64,000 nt of DNA from Aphrophora alni (GCA_963513935.1 OY740767.1:154510431-154574430), one strand, 5' to 3'. Shown: positions 25,288-35,005, numbered from the stretch's first letter. Translations and numbers: made by a program. The notes: generated by a model not told the origin, from the sequence alone.

Positions 25288-25333
<46 letters not shown>

Positions 25334-25455
25334 TTCAACTAATATAATATATATAATTATATTAGTAATTCAACATTTGAGGGTGATAACGACAAAATTA
25401 TAATTTTCTCAAATCGGTGTTAGTCAAATTTTGCTAACATTTAGGTCTTAAGTAC
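25202..25455. repeat. imperfect palindrome around (TA)n
   Basis: Arms 25202-25287 and 25371-25455 are inverted copies with about 10% mismatch ('caccctcaaatgttg' against 'caacatttgagggtg'). Between them are a (TA)n run and a second, inner inverted repeat. The arms carry family A-like strings. Confidence 0.75.
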
Positions 25456-25460
25456 ATTAT

Positions 25461-25502
<42 letters not shown>

Positions 25503-25844
25503 AATCTCGAGATATTGCCAAAATATATCAAATTTAATTAAAATTGGTTTATGACAAGCAACAGACATCATATCCACTTGTAACTTGAAAACGGATATAT
25601 CCACAAAAAACTCGAGAAACTAAAACAGTAAAGAGAACGCAGTAACGCCTTCATTTAGCACAACGCAACTTAGCGTACCTAGATGTATGTTTATTGCCTA
25701 TCTTGTACACAGTTTAGGAACCTATCTTTCCAAAATGTCAGTTCACAACAGTAAAGTACACCCTTGTAAGTTTGCGATTAAGGTGAATTTATCTTCCCTG
25801 TGTTTTTGGGGGAGATCTTCTTAGTAATAAATTTAATGGTGTTA
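25456..25844. repeat. family A fragment with (AT)n
   Basis: An (AT)n run lies at about 25467-25498, then 'ctcgagatattgccaaaata' and 'tatgacaagcaacagac', as in the copy at 44690. No gene. Confidence 0.4.
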
Positions 25845-26045
25845 TTCAGAATGGCTTTATCAAATTAGTTATACATTACATGGTGTAACTCAGAATGGTT
25901 TTAATCATTAGTTTTGACTTCTTCTTAGTTATACATTTAATGGATTTACTCTGGATGTCTTTATTAACTTATTCTTTAATAGTTTTGACTTCTTCTTAGT
26001 TATACATTAAATGGTGTTTACTCAGAAATGTCTTTAATAAATGAT
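25845..26045. repeat. degenerate tandem repeat
   Basis: Three to four diverged copies share 'tagttatacattaaatggtg', 'actcagaatg' and 'agttttgacttcttc'. Confidence 0.6.
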
Positions 26046-27344
26046 TTACTAAAAACATGAAAACACGATGTTTTAACGCCACTACTCAAGACTCTAGTCA
26101 CAACTTTTTAATCCACGTCAAACTTTTCAACGCCATTTTGTTTTCGAATCGTCGCAAAGTTGCAGCACGTCACGTTTCTACAAAAAGTAAACTTAAACTT
26201 TTATATTAAACTTTTGAAAAGTTCCATTTATTAAAAAACGACAGCGTTGTATAAATTCAACACATATTTTAAAAGAACGGATTCTCCCTATAGATTCAAC
26301 TTGCAGAACATACGATGGGAGTATATTTTATTATAGGATGCACAACGTTACATCTAAGCCACCATAATATTTTACCTAACAGCTGTTTTCTTATACTTTT
26401 TGACCTTGAAGGTTAAGTTTACACCAATGTAAAAAACATAATATGTCAAAGAAATGATTGACCGACTGAGGTCATAGAAATTGTGCTACAGAGTACTACG
26501 TCCTTGTTTAATGAGGCATGTGTAGTTAACGACGCTACAGCTGTTTGCTGTTAAAAATAAGAAAAAGAAATCATAGTCTAAGATATGGGTAAATTATATA
26601 TAAAATATTGTACAACTTCCTCACTCGTTCATTCTCAAAATCAGTAATAAACCAAACAAAACTAAGTCATCAAAATCTCAGGTCAATAGTTGCCAATCAA
26701 AAAGTGAATATTCATATCCTTACTTATTGAGCATAAATTTGCTTTACTTGTGTCATACATTGTATTTTATTAAATTGGGCTTTCAATAACGTCTTTGAAG
26801 AATCATTTTTGTTTTTGCCCTCTGAGCCCCAATATTTTCAACTTGCGATTTTTATACACGAGTTTGGGTTATAATCTTCATATTTAATTGAAATGGGTTG
26901 ATCCGTTAACTCACAAACCCGGAATTTTCGACATAATATGTTTTGTTTGGGTCCTTAGAAGCTACACTTGAACAAAATTAGTTTAAAAATCGTCAGTTTG
27001 ATAAAATCGTATTTTTGTGTGTTCTTTTCTTATGGCATCCATCTTCAGATTTTAAGTTACAAAAAAAGTCTCGTAATATGACCACGTACCAAGATCCCGT
27101 TCACGCGCTTTGCCTGTAGAATATATTCAACAGAAGACAGACAGATATCATTCAAAAACCAGTCAAGGATCTCGATATTCATTTTTTGGTCTATCACATA
27201 CCACGGTTATTTAATCTTACAATACGACAGTAAAGGCTATTTTATGTATTTTAAAGACATTACTTTAATAACTACCACCGTCAAAAGGAATCATTTCTTG
27301 TGGGAACTCATATGATTATTGTGTATCTTTTATGGCACTTTCTA
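26046..27344. other. no gene; family A relic near 26830-27060
   Basis: 'gtttgggtccttagaagcta' and 'cacttgaacaaaatt' recall family A. Nothing coding is seen. Confidence 0.4.
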
Positions 27345-27720
27345 TTTCTAGCACCAAAATTCGTAATGTACTAACATAGATTGTTGAAATTTCACTGCGG
27401 CAAAGAGAGGTAGGTTGATTTTTTCCCATTTTACCGACGTCTCCGCACTTAAAACCGGGTATTTTTTAAAACTTTAATCTTAATTTTTTTTTTTTAAATG
27501 AGTCATAAATATGTGTGAAAATGTTAAAACACCCACGGGGAATCTTCAACCCTTCCTTACAACCCCAAATGTTAACTTACCCCCTTTAATGTAAAAAAAA
27601 GATCATTTTCTATGAGAAAAGTAATAAAATAGGATCATCCGTTCTCGAAAAACTGCACGATCTTTAATTTATCCTACTTACACATGGTTTCTTTCAGCTT
27701 GAGAACTCCAATTTATAATG
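27345..27720. repeat. repeat family E, copy 1 (inverted copy at 58255-58600)
   Basis: 'gtactaacatagattgttga', 'aatttcactgcg', 'accgacgtc' and 'ccgttctcgaaa' all recur as reverse complements at 58255-58600. Non-coding. Confidence 0.65.
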
Positions 27721-27935
27721 CTTACAAAACAAAGCAAGTCATTGGTATTATCAAGGTACCTACCCAGCCCAAACATGTAATAAGCAGAACCTCTAAAACA
27801 TAATTCCCAATAAGTTGGTTTCTTGGGTTTCGTAGAGGAAATATTTATTTAAAACAGTTGTTACAACTCAGCCTCTAAACTTGAAGCGTATGAAATACTC
27901 TCGTGTCGTTTATGAGGCCTTCATTACTATAAAAA

Positions 27936-28090
27936 TATCACATTTTCTTGAGAAGTCAGGGTTCGAAATTACATTTTTTGAAATAACTAACCTAACCTAA
28001 CCTAACCTAACCTAACCTAACCTAACCTAACTTTATTTTTCACCGTAGAGAGGTGGAGCTACATACAGAATTGAAATCTGTAAATTTTTA
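27936..28090. repeat. family D relic with interstitial (TTAGG)n
   Basis: A single unit like the 46.7-kb satellite ('gaagtcagggttcgaaatta') is followed by about nine CCTAA repeats at 27985-28031, then an inverted family D fragment. CCTAA is the complement of the arthropod telomere repeat. The run is short and internal, so it does not mark a telomere. Confidence 0.65.
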
Positions 28091-29426
28091 TCTAATTTAA
28101 TGTGTTGAATATCACTCGAAATAGAACAAAAACTGTTTAAAATGACCACTATTTTGACATTTTCAATTTGATTTTTCTTAATGTTCCTATCTTTATTTTT
28201 CCATGCATACGTACTGACGACGACGGATGAACCACGTGACAAAAATGACTTTTTCGCTTTCCTAAGCCCACGAAATGTAACAATCAATCAAAATATTGAG
28301 TTGGGGGTACAATTTCATTGTGTAAGGAAACATAAAACCTACTTAAAATATGTTGAATAATCCTCAGTTACAAAAAGACTTAGGCAGCAGGTGTTATAAT
28401 AAAATTCACGATTTCACCGTGCGTAGAAGGCTTTGGAGTGTGATCCCAACAACTTCTTACAGATGCCATGAACAAGATAAGGTTTACTTTGTGTAGGCCT
28501 ACTGTATGATGAGAGATGGGTAAGTACCATGAACTTGGTTTTTGGTTGAAGAGGAACAATGACCTCTAGAGCTTCCTTCATCTTTCTTGAGTATCACAAA
28601 AAGTCATTGTAGTTTGTGACAGAATACAAAATCAATGACACGATTCCTATAAGCGTGACCTTGACCTTGGAATAAAGGAAACTATCATCAATACGGCTAT
28701 TATGTTAAATTGTCTCTCTATACGTCAAGCCGTGTGCTTCAATACAACAATACGATATTGTATTCAATTTGTTTTGTTATGTTACCGTGGCAACGACTTA
28801 CTGAAGTTATCGATGCTTTTGTTTTACATTTTGTACATCTAGTTTTGTTGTCTTTAACGTCACATGCACGCGGTTATAGAGAGAAATAATTAGGGTTGTT
28901 CGTAGAATACGAGGAAATGAAACATTCACTTTAAGTAAGACAGATGTTGCTGAATGCCAGAGACCATTTCGGTCTTTAATAACAAGCAAGATGTGGATAA
29001 AATAAATCGCTGTCCAGTTTGTTTAAAGAAAACATCCATTTTGAGGTCTCCGCGAAGTGTTTTTTGACTATGTTTGTCTGTTGTTTGTGGATCTCCGCGA
29101 AATAAACGAATTTTTACAAATTTGGTACATGAAGACACACTGGAAGAGTTAGGTCAAGTACCTCGGGGGGGGGGGGGGGGTCATCCTCCATAGGAAACTC
29201 GACTTGATCCTTCCTCATATCTCACACACAATGAATGATCTCTCTATTTGTCATCCAACTCTTGGCTACATTTAGAGGATCTGCTTACAATGGGGGGGGG
29301 GCTGGGTGAGTAACATGAAAGGGCCTATAAACTAGCTTTGTCTACAAAACTCGACGGCCCAACACAAGTTACATAAAGCAAAGTCGACTTATCAATAATT
29401 CCCTCCGACTAGCACGCACTCTATAG
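28091..29426. other. no gene recognised
   Basis: Short open frames only. G runs at about 29165-29180 and 29291-29301. This is the left flank of the Polinton insertion. Confidence 0.45.
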
Positions 29427-29432
29427 GTGGGG
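29427..29432. repeat. target-site duplication, left (GTGGGG)
   Basis: An exact match to 42261-42266 immediately outside the inverted termini. Six base pairs is the size made by Polinton/Maverick integrases. Confidence 0.9.
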
Positions 29433-29600
29433 AGTAGAGTGTCCGACGGTTGAGATCCAACATGGCGGCTGCCCCCCTCCCACCTCCCCTAGGCCCCTCC
29501 CCTTGGCCCCCTCCCCACCTCCCCCTCCCCTTGCCCCTCCCCCTTGGCCCCCACCATCCCCTCCCCCCTGCCCCCTCCCCTTGGCCCCTCCCCCTTGCCC

Positions 29601-29851
29601 GCCATTTTGTTGCCCCCACCTGGTAGACGTCATTGCCCCTCCCCCTGGAGACGCCATTTTGTTGCCCCCTCCCCATTGCCCCCTCCCCGTTGCCCCTCCC
29701 CCGCACGCCATTTTGTTGTTTTACCCAATCCTTGCTCACCATCCTCCTGGAGACGCCATTTTGTTGCCCCCCTGCCCCCTCCCCGTTGCCCCTCCCCCGC
29801 ACGCCATTTTGTTGTTTTACCCAATCCTTGCCCACCACAGACGCCATTTTG
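29601..29851 (+). promoter_or_regulatory. array of six GCCATTTTG sites (YY1/Pho-like), left TIR
   Basis: GCCATTTTG occurs at 29601, 29653, 29707, 29755, 29803 and 29843, spaced 40-54 bp. The core matches the YY1/Pleiohomeotic recognition core (GCCAT within AANATGGC). The mirror array in the right TIR spans 41836-42086. TGACGTAA, an ATF/CREB-like site, occurs near 29879, 29932 and 30120. Binding is inferred from the motif only. Confidence 0.4.
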
Positions 29852-29954
29852 TCCCCCATACCCCTTGCCCCCGCCTGTGACGTAATGCATTGCACACGTA
29901 ATTTGCTGTTTCCCCCTCCCCACCATCCATCAGTGACGTAAATTTTTTCTTCCC

Positions 29955-30020
29955 TAGTGGGATTCGAACCTGTGAAGTTAAGATTTGAAGGCAGACACGC
30001 TACCGACTGAGCTATCATGC
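29955..30020 (-). pseudogene. tRNA-like block with A and B boxes, left TIR
   Basis: On the minus strand, TAGCTCAGTCGG (30014-30003) matches a Pol III A box and GGTTCGAATCC (29970-29960) matches the B box exactly, at normal spacing. The anticodon, T and acceptor stems do not pair, so it is not a functional tRNA. It could be a relic or SINE-type head kept for Pol III promotion. Confidence 0.6.
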
Positions 30021-30281
30021 ACAGTATTACAAATTGTATATTTAATGTATTATATAAGTCACCATGTTGTTGAGTACACCCATACCCCCTCCCCATACCC
30101 CCCGCCCCCTGCCCCGACTGTGACGTAATGCTACCAGTCGTAGGTAAGAAGGGGGTCGCTTTCGGGTATCTCGTTTCGGCTACGATTCCAAGGTCACAGG
30201 TGTGTTTAGACAGGTTCTGACTGGTCTAGCCGGATTGGTTCGGAAGGCAGACACAGCTATTACAAGGACACAAACACAAAT

Positions 30282-30348
30282 CCGTACCGTAAGGCGTACC
30301 GAGTTTTTCGCGCGCGCGCGAAAAACTCGCGTACGCCTTACGGTACGG
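30282..30348. repeat. 67-nt near-perfect palindrome, left TIR
   Basis: Arms of 33 nt pair perfectly apart from one unpaired C at 30330. The centre is CGCGCGCG, flanked by GAGTTTTT and AAAAACTC. It is conserved base for base in the right TIR at 41339-41405. It could be a cruciform, a protein-binding site or a hairpin RNA. Confidence 0.85.
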
Positions 30349-30540
30349 GTATAGCTCGTACCTCGAGGTTGTAAGGTAAGGGCCGGGGGTTCCGACCCAA
30401 CGTTTGACCCACTGTCTACCAGGGTGTAGCACATGTGTTTATGTATCGTGTTAGACCTAAAAGAATGTTAACCTAGACTTATTAAAGTTCCTACTTTTGC
30501 CTAAACCAATGCTTACCACAGCCCACACGGGTGTTAGTCT

Positions 30541-30785
30541 TGTCACTATTTAACAACCGAAATATATTTTTACCAACCGATTTACCAGCCGAAATATACT
30601 TTTACCAACCGAAATATACTTTTAACAACCGATTAACCAACCAAAATATACTTTTACCAACCGATTTACCAACCGAAATATATTTTTACCAACCGACTTT
30701 CCAACCGAAATATACTTTTACCAACCGATTTTCCAACCGAAATATACTTTTAGCAACCGATTTGTCAACCCAAATCCCCCACCAC
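30541..30785. repeat. AACCGA...TTTTACC tandem array, left TIR
   Basis: The words 'accaaccgaaatatactttt' and 'accaaccgatttaccaaccg' alternate about ten times. A mirror copy is at 40910-41145 in the right TIR. The 100-codon ORFs here are repetition artefacts. Confidence 0.85.
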
Positions 30786-30935
30786 CTCCCAACAGAGCGC
30801 GTGTGCGTTGAAGTGACAGCATTGGTCACGTGATGGAATAACCGGGGCCATTTCCCTTGACTAAACAAAAGTAGTGTCCACAGTCGGGTTACTGGCAGTG
30901 TAGCACGGCCAGAGTTAAAACAAGGTGACTCACAC

Positions 30936-31125
30936 AATAATATGAAAACGTGTAGATGTTTTAATAATGTATTCTCTCTCAATAAGTTTAAAAAAGTTAC
31001 ATTAAAGAGTACTATAATAATGACGAGAATAAACACAGAGTTGAGTCAACTACCCAACCAATCCATTGCCCTCAGATTTTTTTTTAATCTTATGGGTTTT
31101 TACATAGAGAGTCACACACACAAAC
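30936..31125. other. non-coding, between left TIR and the last gene
   Basis: AT-rich 190 bp, probably the 3' untranslated region of the minus-strand gene cluster. A minus-strand AATAAA-type signal is possible, but I could not single one out. Confidence 0.3.
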
Positions 31126-31644
31126 TTACAACATTACATTCCTATATTTACATCTCCGAAACATACACCTGCACAAGTCACCATGACAGTCTGACTGTTT
31201 ACAAAATAATAAGTCTTTAATAAAAAACTTTTGACAGTTCAGTACACAACAACTATAACACTGGTCCGATGTCGATACAGTTCCCGTGTCAACAGTGGTT
31301 GTCATAGATAAGCTGTACAGATCCATTACCGGTACGTTCCAATACCTGCACCTACAATGGCAAAAGCTGAATGCCTGGCACTTTGTACATGCCAGGCCGT
31401 CAACTTGACATTCGGGTGCTTTAAAACATTTGTTAGCACAACAGTACCCGGTCAAATGTTGAGGCCGTTCAGGTACTATTACTGGAACACTGTACGACTT
31501 CCTTGAGCGGCAGTCGGCAAGCAAACAAGTGCACAGGTTTCCGTAACTATCTGGTTTTGTACAAAACACCAGATCTTTTATTTTGATTTTCTTACATGCG
31601 TTACCACAGCACACGTAGGATTCCAGCGTCTTACACAATTCCAT
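31126..31644 (-). CDS. cysteine-rich protein of three repeated modules
   Basis: 172 residues from an ATG at 31644, with about 30 cysteines. Three modules of about 40 residues (roughly 12-55, 68-106, 132-171) each follow the plan CC..xC, then D/G..xC, then xCxC, then C+.R. The first and third are closest ('CCGNACKKIKIKDLVFC' and 'CCVLNCQKFFIKDLLFC'). The first two end in VPV. There is no signal peptide, so a zinc-binding intracellular protein is more likely than a secreted disulfide-rich one. It is the last gene of the cluster, separated from its neighbour by 521 bp. I do not recognise the family and assign no function. Confidence 0.75.
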   Translation of the reverse strand: MELCKTLESYVCCGNACKKIKIKDLVFCTKPDSYGNLCTCLLADCRSRKSYSVPVIVPERPQHLTGYCCANKCFKAPECQVDGLACTKCQAFSFCHCRCRYWNVPVMDLYSLSMTTTVDTGTVSTSDQCYSCCVLNCQKFFIKDLLFCKQSDCHGDLCRCMFRRCKYRNVML

Positions 31645-31874
31645 TATCTGAAAAAGCAGAAAATAATTCGTTAAAATAAGCTTGTCCTCTGTGTTTTCAC
31701 GGGGTTGGAACCGTCATCCGGTACAGTGAAGCCATAACAGAGCCCACATTACAAGCCGGGGGTAAGCAGAAGGCTTACCCCCTTGTGGTAATAGCTCCAA
31801 TCCATCGCTATTCCCTGTGACCACCACTCCATTACAAAACTGTGGTCCCCATTTTATTTATTTTTTTTATTTTT

Positions 31875-31906
<32 letters not shown>

Positions 31907-32165
31907 TATATTTTTATTATTTTTTTTTTTTAATTTTTTTTTCAAAAGTTGTTACTTGTACCTCTTGCCCAATTGTGTCTCATTCAAGGTTTATCAAGTC
32001 TTTCGACTGCGCCAGTGACCTTCAAACAGGTTTACGGGAGAATCAACTCCGCTCCAGGGACCTCCATACGGCCTTGAGGGATTTTTAGGTCCACGCCAGA
32101 GGGCACACACACACACACACACACACAGATGCCGGTCGGGTATCTTCATACCGTCCCCGCGTCTT
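31645..32165. other. intergenic: hairpin, T-rich tract and (CA)n
   Basis: A strong hairpin lies at 31758-31782 (GGGGGTAAGC, loop AGAAG, GCTTACCCCC), flanked by further pairing ACAAG/CTTGT. A ~100-nt T-rich tract follows at 31849-31950, and (CA)n at 32103-32127. The rest holds nothing I can name. This is the only large gap in the gene cluster and may separate transcription units. Confidence 0.6.
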
Positions 32166-32615
32166 TTAGGCAAGTAGTAGATCGTAATAACTTTTAGCAC
32201 TTTTTAGTGCACATTTACTATCTAAGTTACTATTATGTTGTGGTAATAAACATTTAATGTCTCCACTATGGGAGAATTTCTCCTCCTGAGGTAATTCCAT
32301 CACACGAGGATGAAATTGTCTCAGAAATTGAGCTTTTTCCAATCCTTTGGTAAAAATTATTGCAAAAGGTTTGCACAAAGTGCGTATCGTGTCCTCGTTG
32401 TAAGGTACACCTCCTTCATCCCATCTGATATAGTGGAAACGAGATTGTAACCAACGAGCCGATCTTTGCGATTTATCGTTAAGTAGGGAAAAATTGTACG
32501 GCGGTTTGAACACCGTGATACTGTGAAAATGATCACCGACGATTGCCAATTCTTTGACGATATACTTGTTATCGTTATCGTGAAACGCGTGAAATTCAAC
32601 TACCGCCACTTGCAT
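32166..32615 (-). CDS. RNase H-fold exonuclease-like protein (tentative)
   Basis: 149 residues from an ATG at 32615, whose 5' end overlaps the PC4-like gene by 20 nt in another frame. The layout 'VVEFHAF...YIVKELAI', then FKPPYNF, 'RWLQSRFHYIRWDEGG', 'IIFTKGLEKAQFLRQF' and a C-terminal 'CALKSAKSYYDLL' matches a family I recall from many invertebrate genomes. Its core looks like a DEDD-type exonuclease, with the last helix in place of the H..D motif. An acidic residue at position 7 (E) stands where D is usual. Catalysis is unproven. In a virus-like element a nuclease would suit genome processing. Confidence 0.6.
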   Translation of the reverse strand: MQVAVVEFHAFHDNDNKYIVKELAIVGDHFHSITVFKPPYNFSLLNDKSQRSARWLQSRFHYIRWDEGGVPYNEDTIRTLCKPFAIIFTKGLEKAQFLRQFHPRVMELPQEEKFSHSGDIKCLLPQHNSNLDSKCALKSAKSYYDLLLA

Positions 32616-33168
32616 GTTTTTTAAACAAGCTCACTTCGTCGTACAGTCTGTCCGCTTCGGGGAGAGTGCTAGATACGAGCTCGTCGCTGGCCAAGACCTC
32701 AATGATGTACGAGCGTAAATCTTTCTCGATATAAAACAATTCGGCGACACGTCTGGACATGAGCGGCATACTCTCCTCCAGTAGCTTCCATTCGTCGGCG
32801 TTCAAGGTCATACAATGTTGCCCGTCGTACAATTGAACGTAACGTTTTCCGAAAATATTGCGCAATATTACGTCACCGATAGTCAGATTGAATTTACACG
32901 TTCTCTTATCGCTGATAGCAGCCGTTATAGATTTTAAATGAAGTGATAATTCGTCGAGTATTAGGTGGTTGAAGAAAACAAATTTTCTACCAGCTTGCAC
33001 TAAAAGTCAGAGACCGAAACCTGTATGTTGGAATATACCGGTTGCTATGAATTTAGTGCACTCGCTGTTTAAGAAATGAACAGATTTAAGAAAAATTCCC
33101 AAAGGGAGGTTAGGTGGTACCTGACGCTTGGTAGGAGCTCTCTCCACGTCCATCCTGCTCGGATCCAT
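32596..33168 (-). pseudogene. PC4/Sub1-like ssDNA-binding protein gene with in-frame TGA
   Basis: One frame runs from an ATG at 33168 to a stop at 32596, interrupted by a TGA at 33009-33007 (codon 54). The segment after the TGA (134 codons) has no ATG of its own before the conserved part; its first triplets are CTT, TTA and GTG. Residues about 36-85 of this segment ('CKFNLTIGDVILRNIFGKRY', then VQLYDG, then 'CMTLNADEWKLLEESMP') match the PC4 pattern of beta strands followed by 'LN..W..L'. PC4 proteins bind single-stranded DNA. The TGA may be a nonsense mutation, a readthrough stop (it is followed by C) or lie in an intron ending at TTTTAG (33003-32998 region). Confidence 0.65.
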
Positions 33169-33189
33169 GGTCTCGACTGACGGAGGAAG

Positions 33190-33645
33190 TTACAACTGAC
33201 TACTTTGATAGTAGAAACAACCTTCTTCAAGTTCCGGTTCGATTTGAACCAATGGGAACTCGTGTAGACGAGGATCATCGAAATCGAATTGATAGTATTT
33301 TTCATCGCTTATATCCTCCTCTCTACAAGTGACACAGTAATGGTTACGATAAACCACCCCCACCCCACCCACTAAAACGTAAACCGAATCTGTAGAACAG
33401 CCGATGTTACCCGAAGATAGCCGACTCTTTAAAGCTGCATAGACGTGTTCCGATACTTGTGACCATTCGACATGAAATTTATCGTTTTCGTAGAGGTAGT
33501 CTGTGAATGCCAAGGTCAACTCATCTTCTATTTCATTAGGCTCGAATAAATATAGCGTGTCAATCAAGTCCTCTAAATCAGATAATCTATCCCTAGGCAC
33601 TATCCTGAGGAAGGCGTGAACGACTCCTGGGTATGTGGTGCACAT
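33190..33645 (-). CDS. conserved-looking protein of unknown function, 151 residues
   Basis: ATG at 33645, stop at 33190, between the major capsid and PC4-like genes. The protein is strongly acidic, with D/E clusters at about 22-45 and in the last 40 residues. A short hydrophobic strand 'VYVLVGGVGVVY' precedes a CxxC (HYCVTCREED). No signal peptide or membrane segment is evident. I do not recognise it. Its place next to the capsid gene hints at a structural or assembly role, but that is only context. Confidence 0.65.
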   Translation of the reverse strand: MCTTYPGVVHAFLRIVPRDRLSDLEDLIDTLYLFEPNEIEDELTLAFTDYLYENDKFHVEWSQVSEHVYAALKSRLSSGNIGCSTDSVYVLVGGVGVVYRNHYCVTCREEDISDEKYYQFDFDDPRLHEFPLVQIEPELEEGCFYYQSSQL

Positions 33646-33716
33646 GATGTCTCGTCAGCGAATGATTGGACCGTTAAGTGGTATCGTGTTATAAGAGAGA
33701 CTGTGCGCATGCGCAT

Positions 33717-34904
33717 CTATTCCATAACCTTTTTCACTGTGCTTGTAAGGAGATTGTACACGATATGCGAGTCGTGTAAAATGAGACAATAGGCTGTTGT
33801 ATTGGCCGGTATATTAGCAGAAGTTTCTATTTCTAGTCTGACATCCACGGGACCTGATTTAATAGAATCGTTCTGTTTGGAACAATCGATTACAAAGAGA
33901 GGACAATTTGTAAAAGATTGTAAATCTAGACTGGGCAAGGACTCGTGCGTATAGTACGATTCTTGGAATCTATGGTACATTTCGTACATTGTGGAAATAT
34001 CGCCGTTAATATTATCGTAAGGAAAATACTGTGAATTTAGATAGAGTTTTAAATTTGAAAGGCTGCACATGTCAAACACGGAGGCATCCTTTTTGATCTT
34101 ATTTTTTCTATCTGTTTGAAAGGCTAGAATAACATAGCGTGGTTTTTCCAGCTGATTAGCGGTTTTAATTGTCCACGAAATCTGATTGGTTTGCGGCACT
34201 AATGGATACTCGTGTAACTCCCAACTACGAAACGGAACATGGACAGGTTCGTCTCTTTCGATCATTTTCAAAAGATTCAATCGGAGTGAATCTGAAACCG
34301 TCACATAAGGCACTCTCCAGTGTATACTAGTTATCTTTAGATTAACGGATGCAGCATCATCACTGTATACAGCGTTCAAATCGGAGGCCGAACGTAAGAG
34401 CACTAGTTCCTGTTTTACGTTCATTACAATCCGTTGGTAGTCTTCGAAAAAGCCCATCAACAGCTTCAATGGTACAGAGAGGGAAAAGTTTGAAACGGTA
34501 GCCATCCCACCGGCTCCCAACCATCCTGCGTTGCTGAATTTATTCTTCTCACTCTCTCGCAACGACAATAGATTTTTAAGTGTACTGGAAATTCCGACAT
34601 TTCTCGTACGGTCCACTTCGCTACCGGCAAATTCGTATCTAATATCGTCAAATAGAAAGGCTACGGCATTGTTGACCAATTTCACCGTTGCAGCAGTGCC
34701 GTCCGCTTTTGTGCCGCTCACTGTTCCTTTTATATGCAATATACTACCAAACGGTGCTGTGATCACGTCCTGTTGATTTATGGGAATACGAATTTCATCG
34801 TTATTACCGTACGTTGACGACGCATAAGGTCTGTGCGAATGATATTCAAGACCACTGATGACGTCATTGTATTCTGCTGCACTATCTATTGCCAGTAGAT
34901 CCAT
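33717..34904 (-). CDS. major capsid protein, F54H12.2-like (double jelly-roll type)
   Basis: 395 residues from an ATG at 34904. It is beta-rich with no membrane segment. Conserved-looking blocks include 'RIPINQQDVITAPFGSILHI' (about 37-57), 'KPRYVILAFQTDR', 'LKLYLNSQYFPYD' and 'CPLFVIDCSKQND', with a C-terminal 'AYCLILHDSHIVYNLL'. These match my memory of the invertebrate family annotated F54H12.2-like, which sits beside transposon integrases. Size and neighbours fit the hexon-type capsid protein of Polinton-type elements. No double-jelly-roll structure can be proven by eye. A 101-bp gap separates it from the minor capsid gene upstream. Confidence 0.8.
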   Translation of the reverse strand: MDLLAIDSAAEYNDVISGLEYHSHRPYASSTYGNNDEIRIPINQQDVITAPFGSILHIKGTVSGTKADGTAATVKLVNNAVAFLFDDIRYEFAGSEVDRTRNVGISSTLKNLLSLRESEKNKFSNAGWLGAGGMATVSNFSLSVPLKLLMGFFEDYQRIVMNVKQELVLLRSASDLNAVYSDDAASVNLKITSIHWRVPYVTVSDSLRLNLLKMIERDEPVHVPFRSWELHEYPLVPQTNQISWTIKTANQLEKPRYVILAFQTDRKNKIKKDASVFDMCSLSNLKLYLNSQYFPYDNINGDISTMYEMYHRFQESYYTHESLPSLDLQSFTNCPLFVIDCSKQNDSIKSGPVDVRLEIETSANIPANTTAYCLILHDSHIVYNLLTSTVKKVME

Positions 34905-35005
34905 TTTTCACTTTAAATCCCAAAGCTGAGAGAAAACGAATATTTCTAGCTGTTAACTCTGTCGAGTTTGAACGTACACTGATACTGTTCTTATAACGTT
35001 GTCCA

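Larger units (their letters stand above)
29433..30935. repeat. left terminal inverted repeat
   Basis: It matches 40752-42260 as reverse complement, with a few SNPs (for example 30907-30908 region) and small length differences in the C-rich tract near 29500-29590. From the tip inward it holds a C-rich/G-rich tract, GCCATTTTG sites, a tRNA-like block, a 67-nt palindrome and an array of short repeats. ORFs read from it (up to 234 codons) have strongly biased composition and are not genes. Confidence 0.95.

Noticed and set aside
27985..28031. Telomere end
   Set aside because: Only about nine CCTAA units, internal, with ordinary sequence on both sides.
29392..30096. Gly/Arg- and Pro-rich ORFs of 96-234 codons in both TIRs
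   Set aside because: They come from a G-rich/C-rich non-coding tract, appear in several frames at once, and cover regulatory-like motifs and a tRNA-like block.
30531..30833. 100-codon ORF (and its mirror at 40854-41156)
   Set aside because: It encodes only the TIR short-repeat array.
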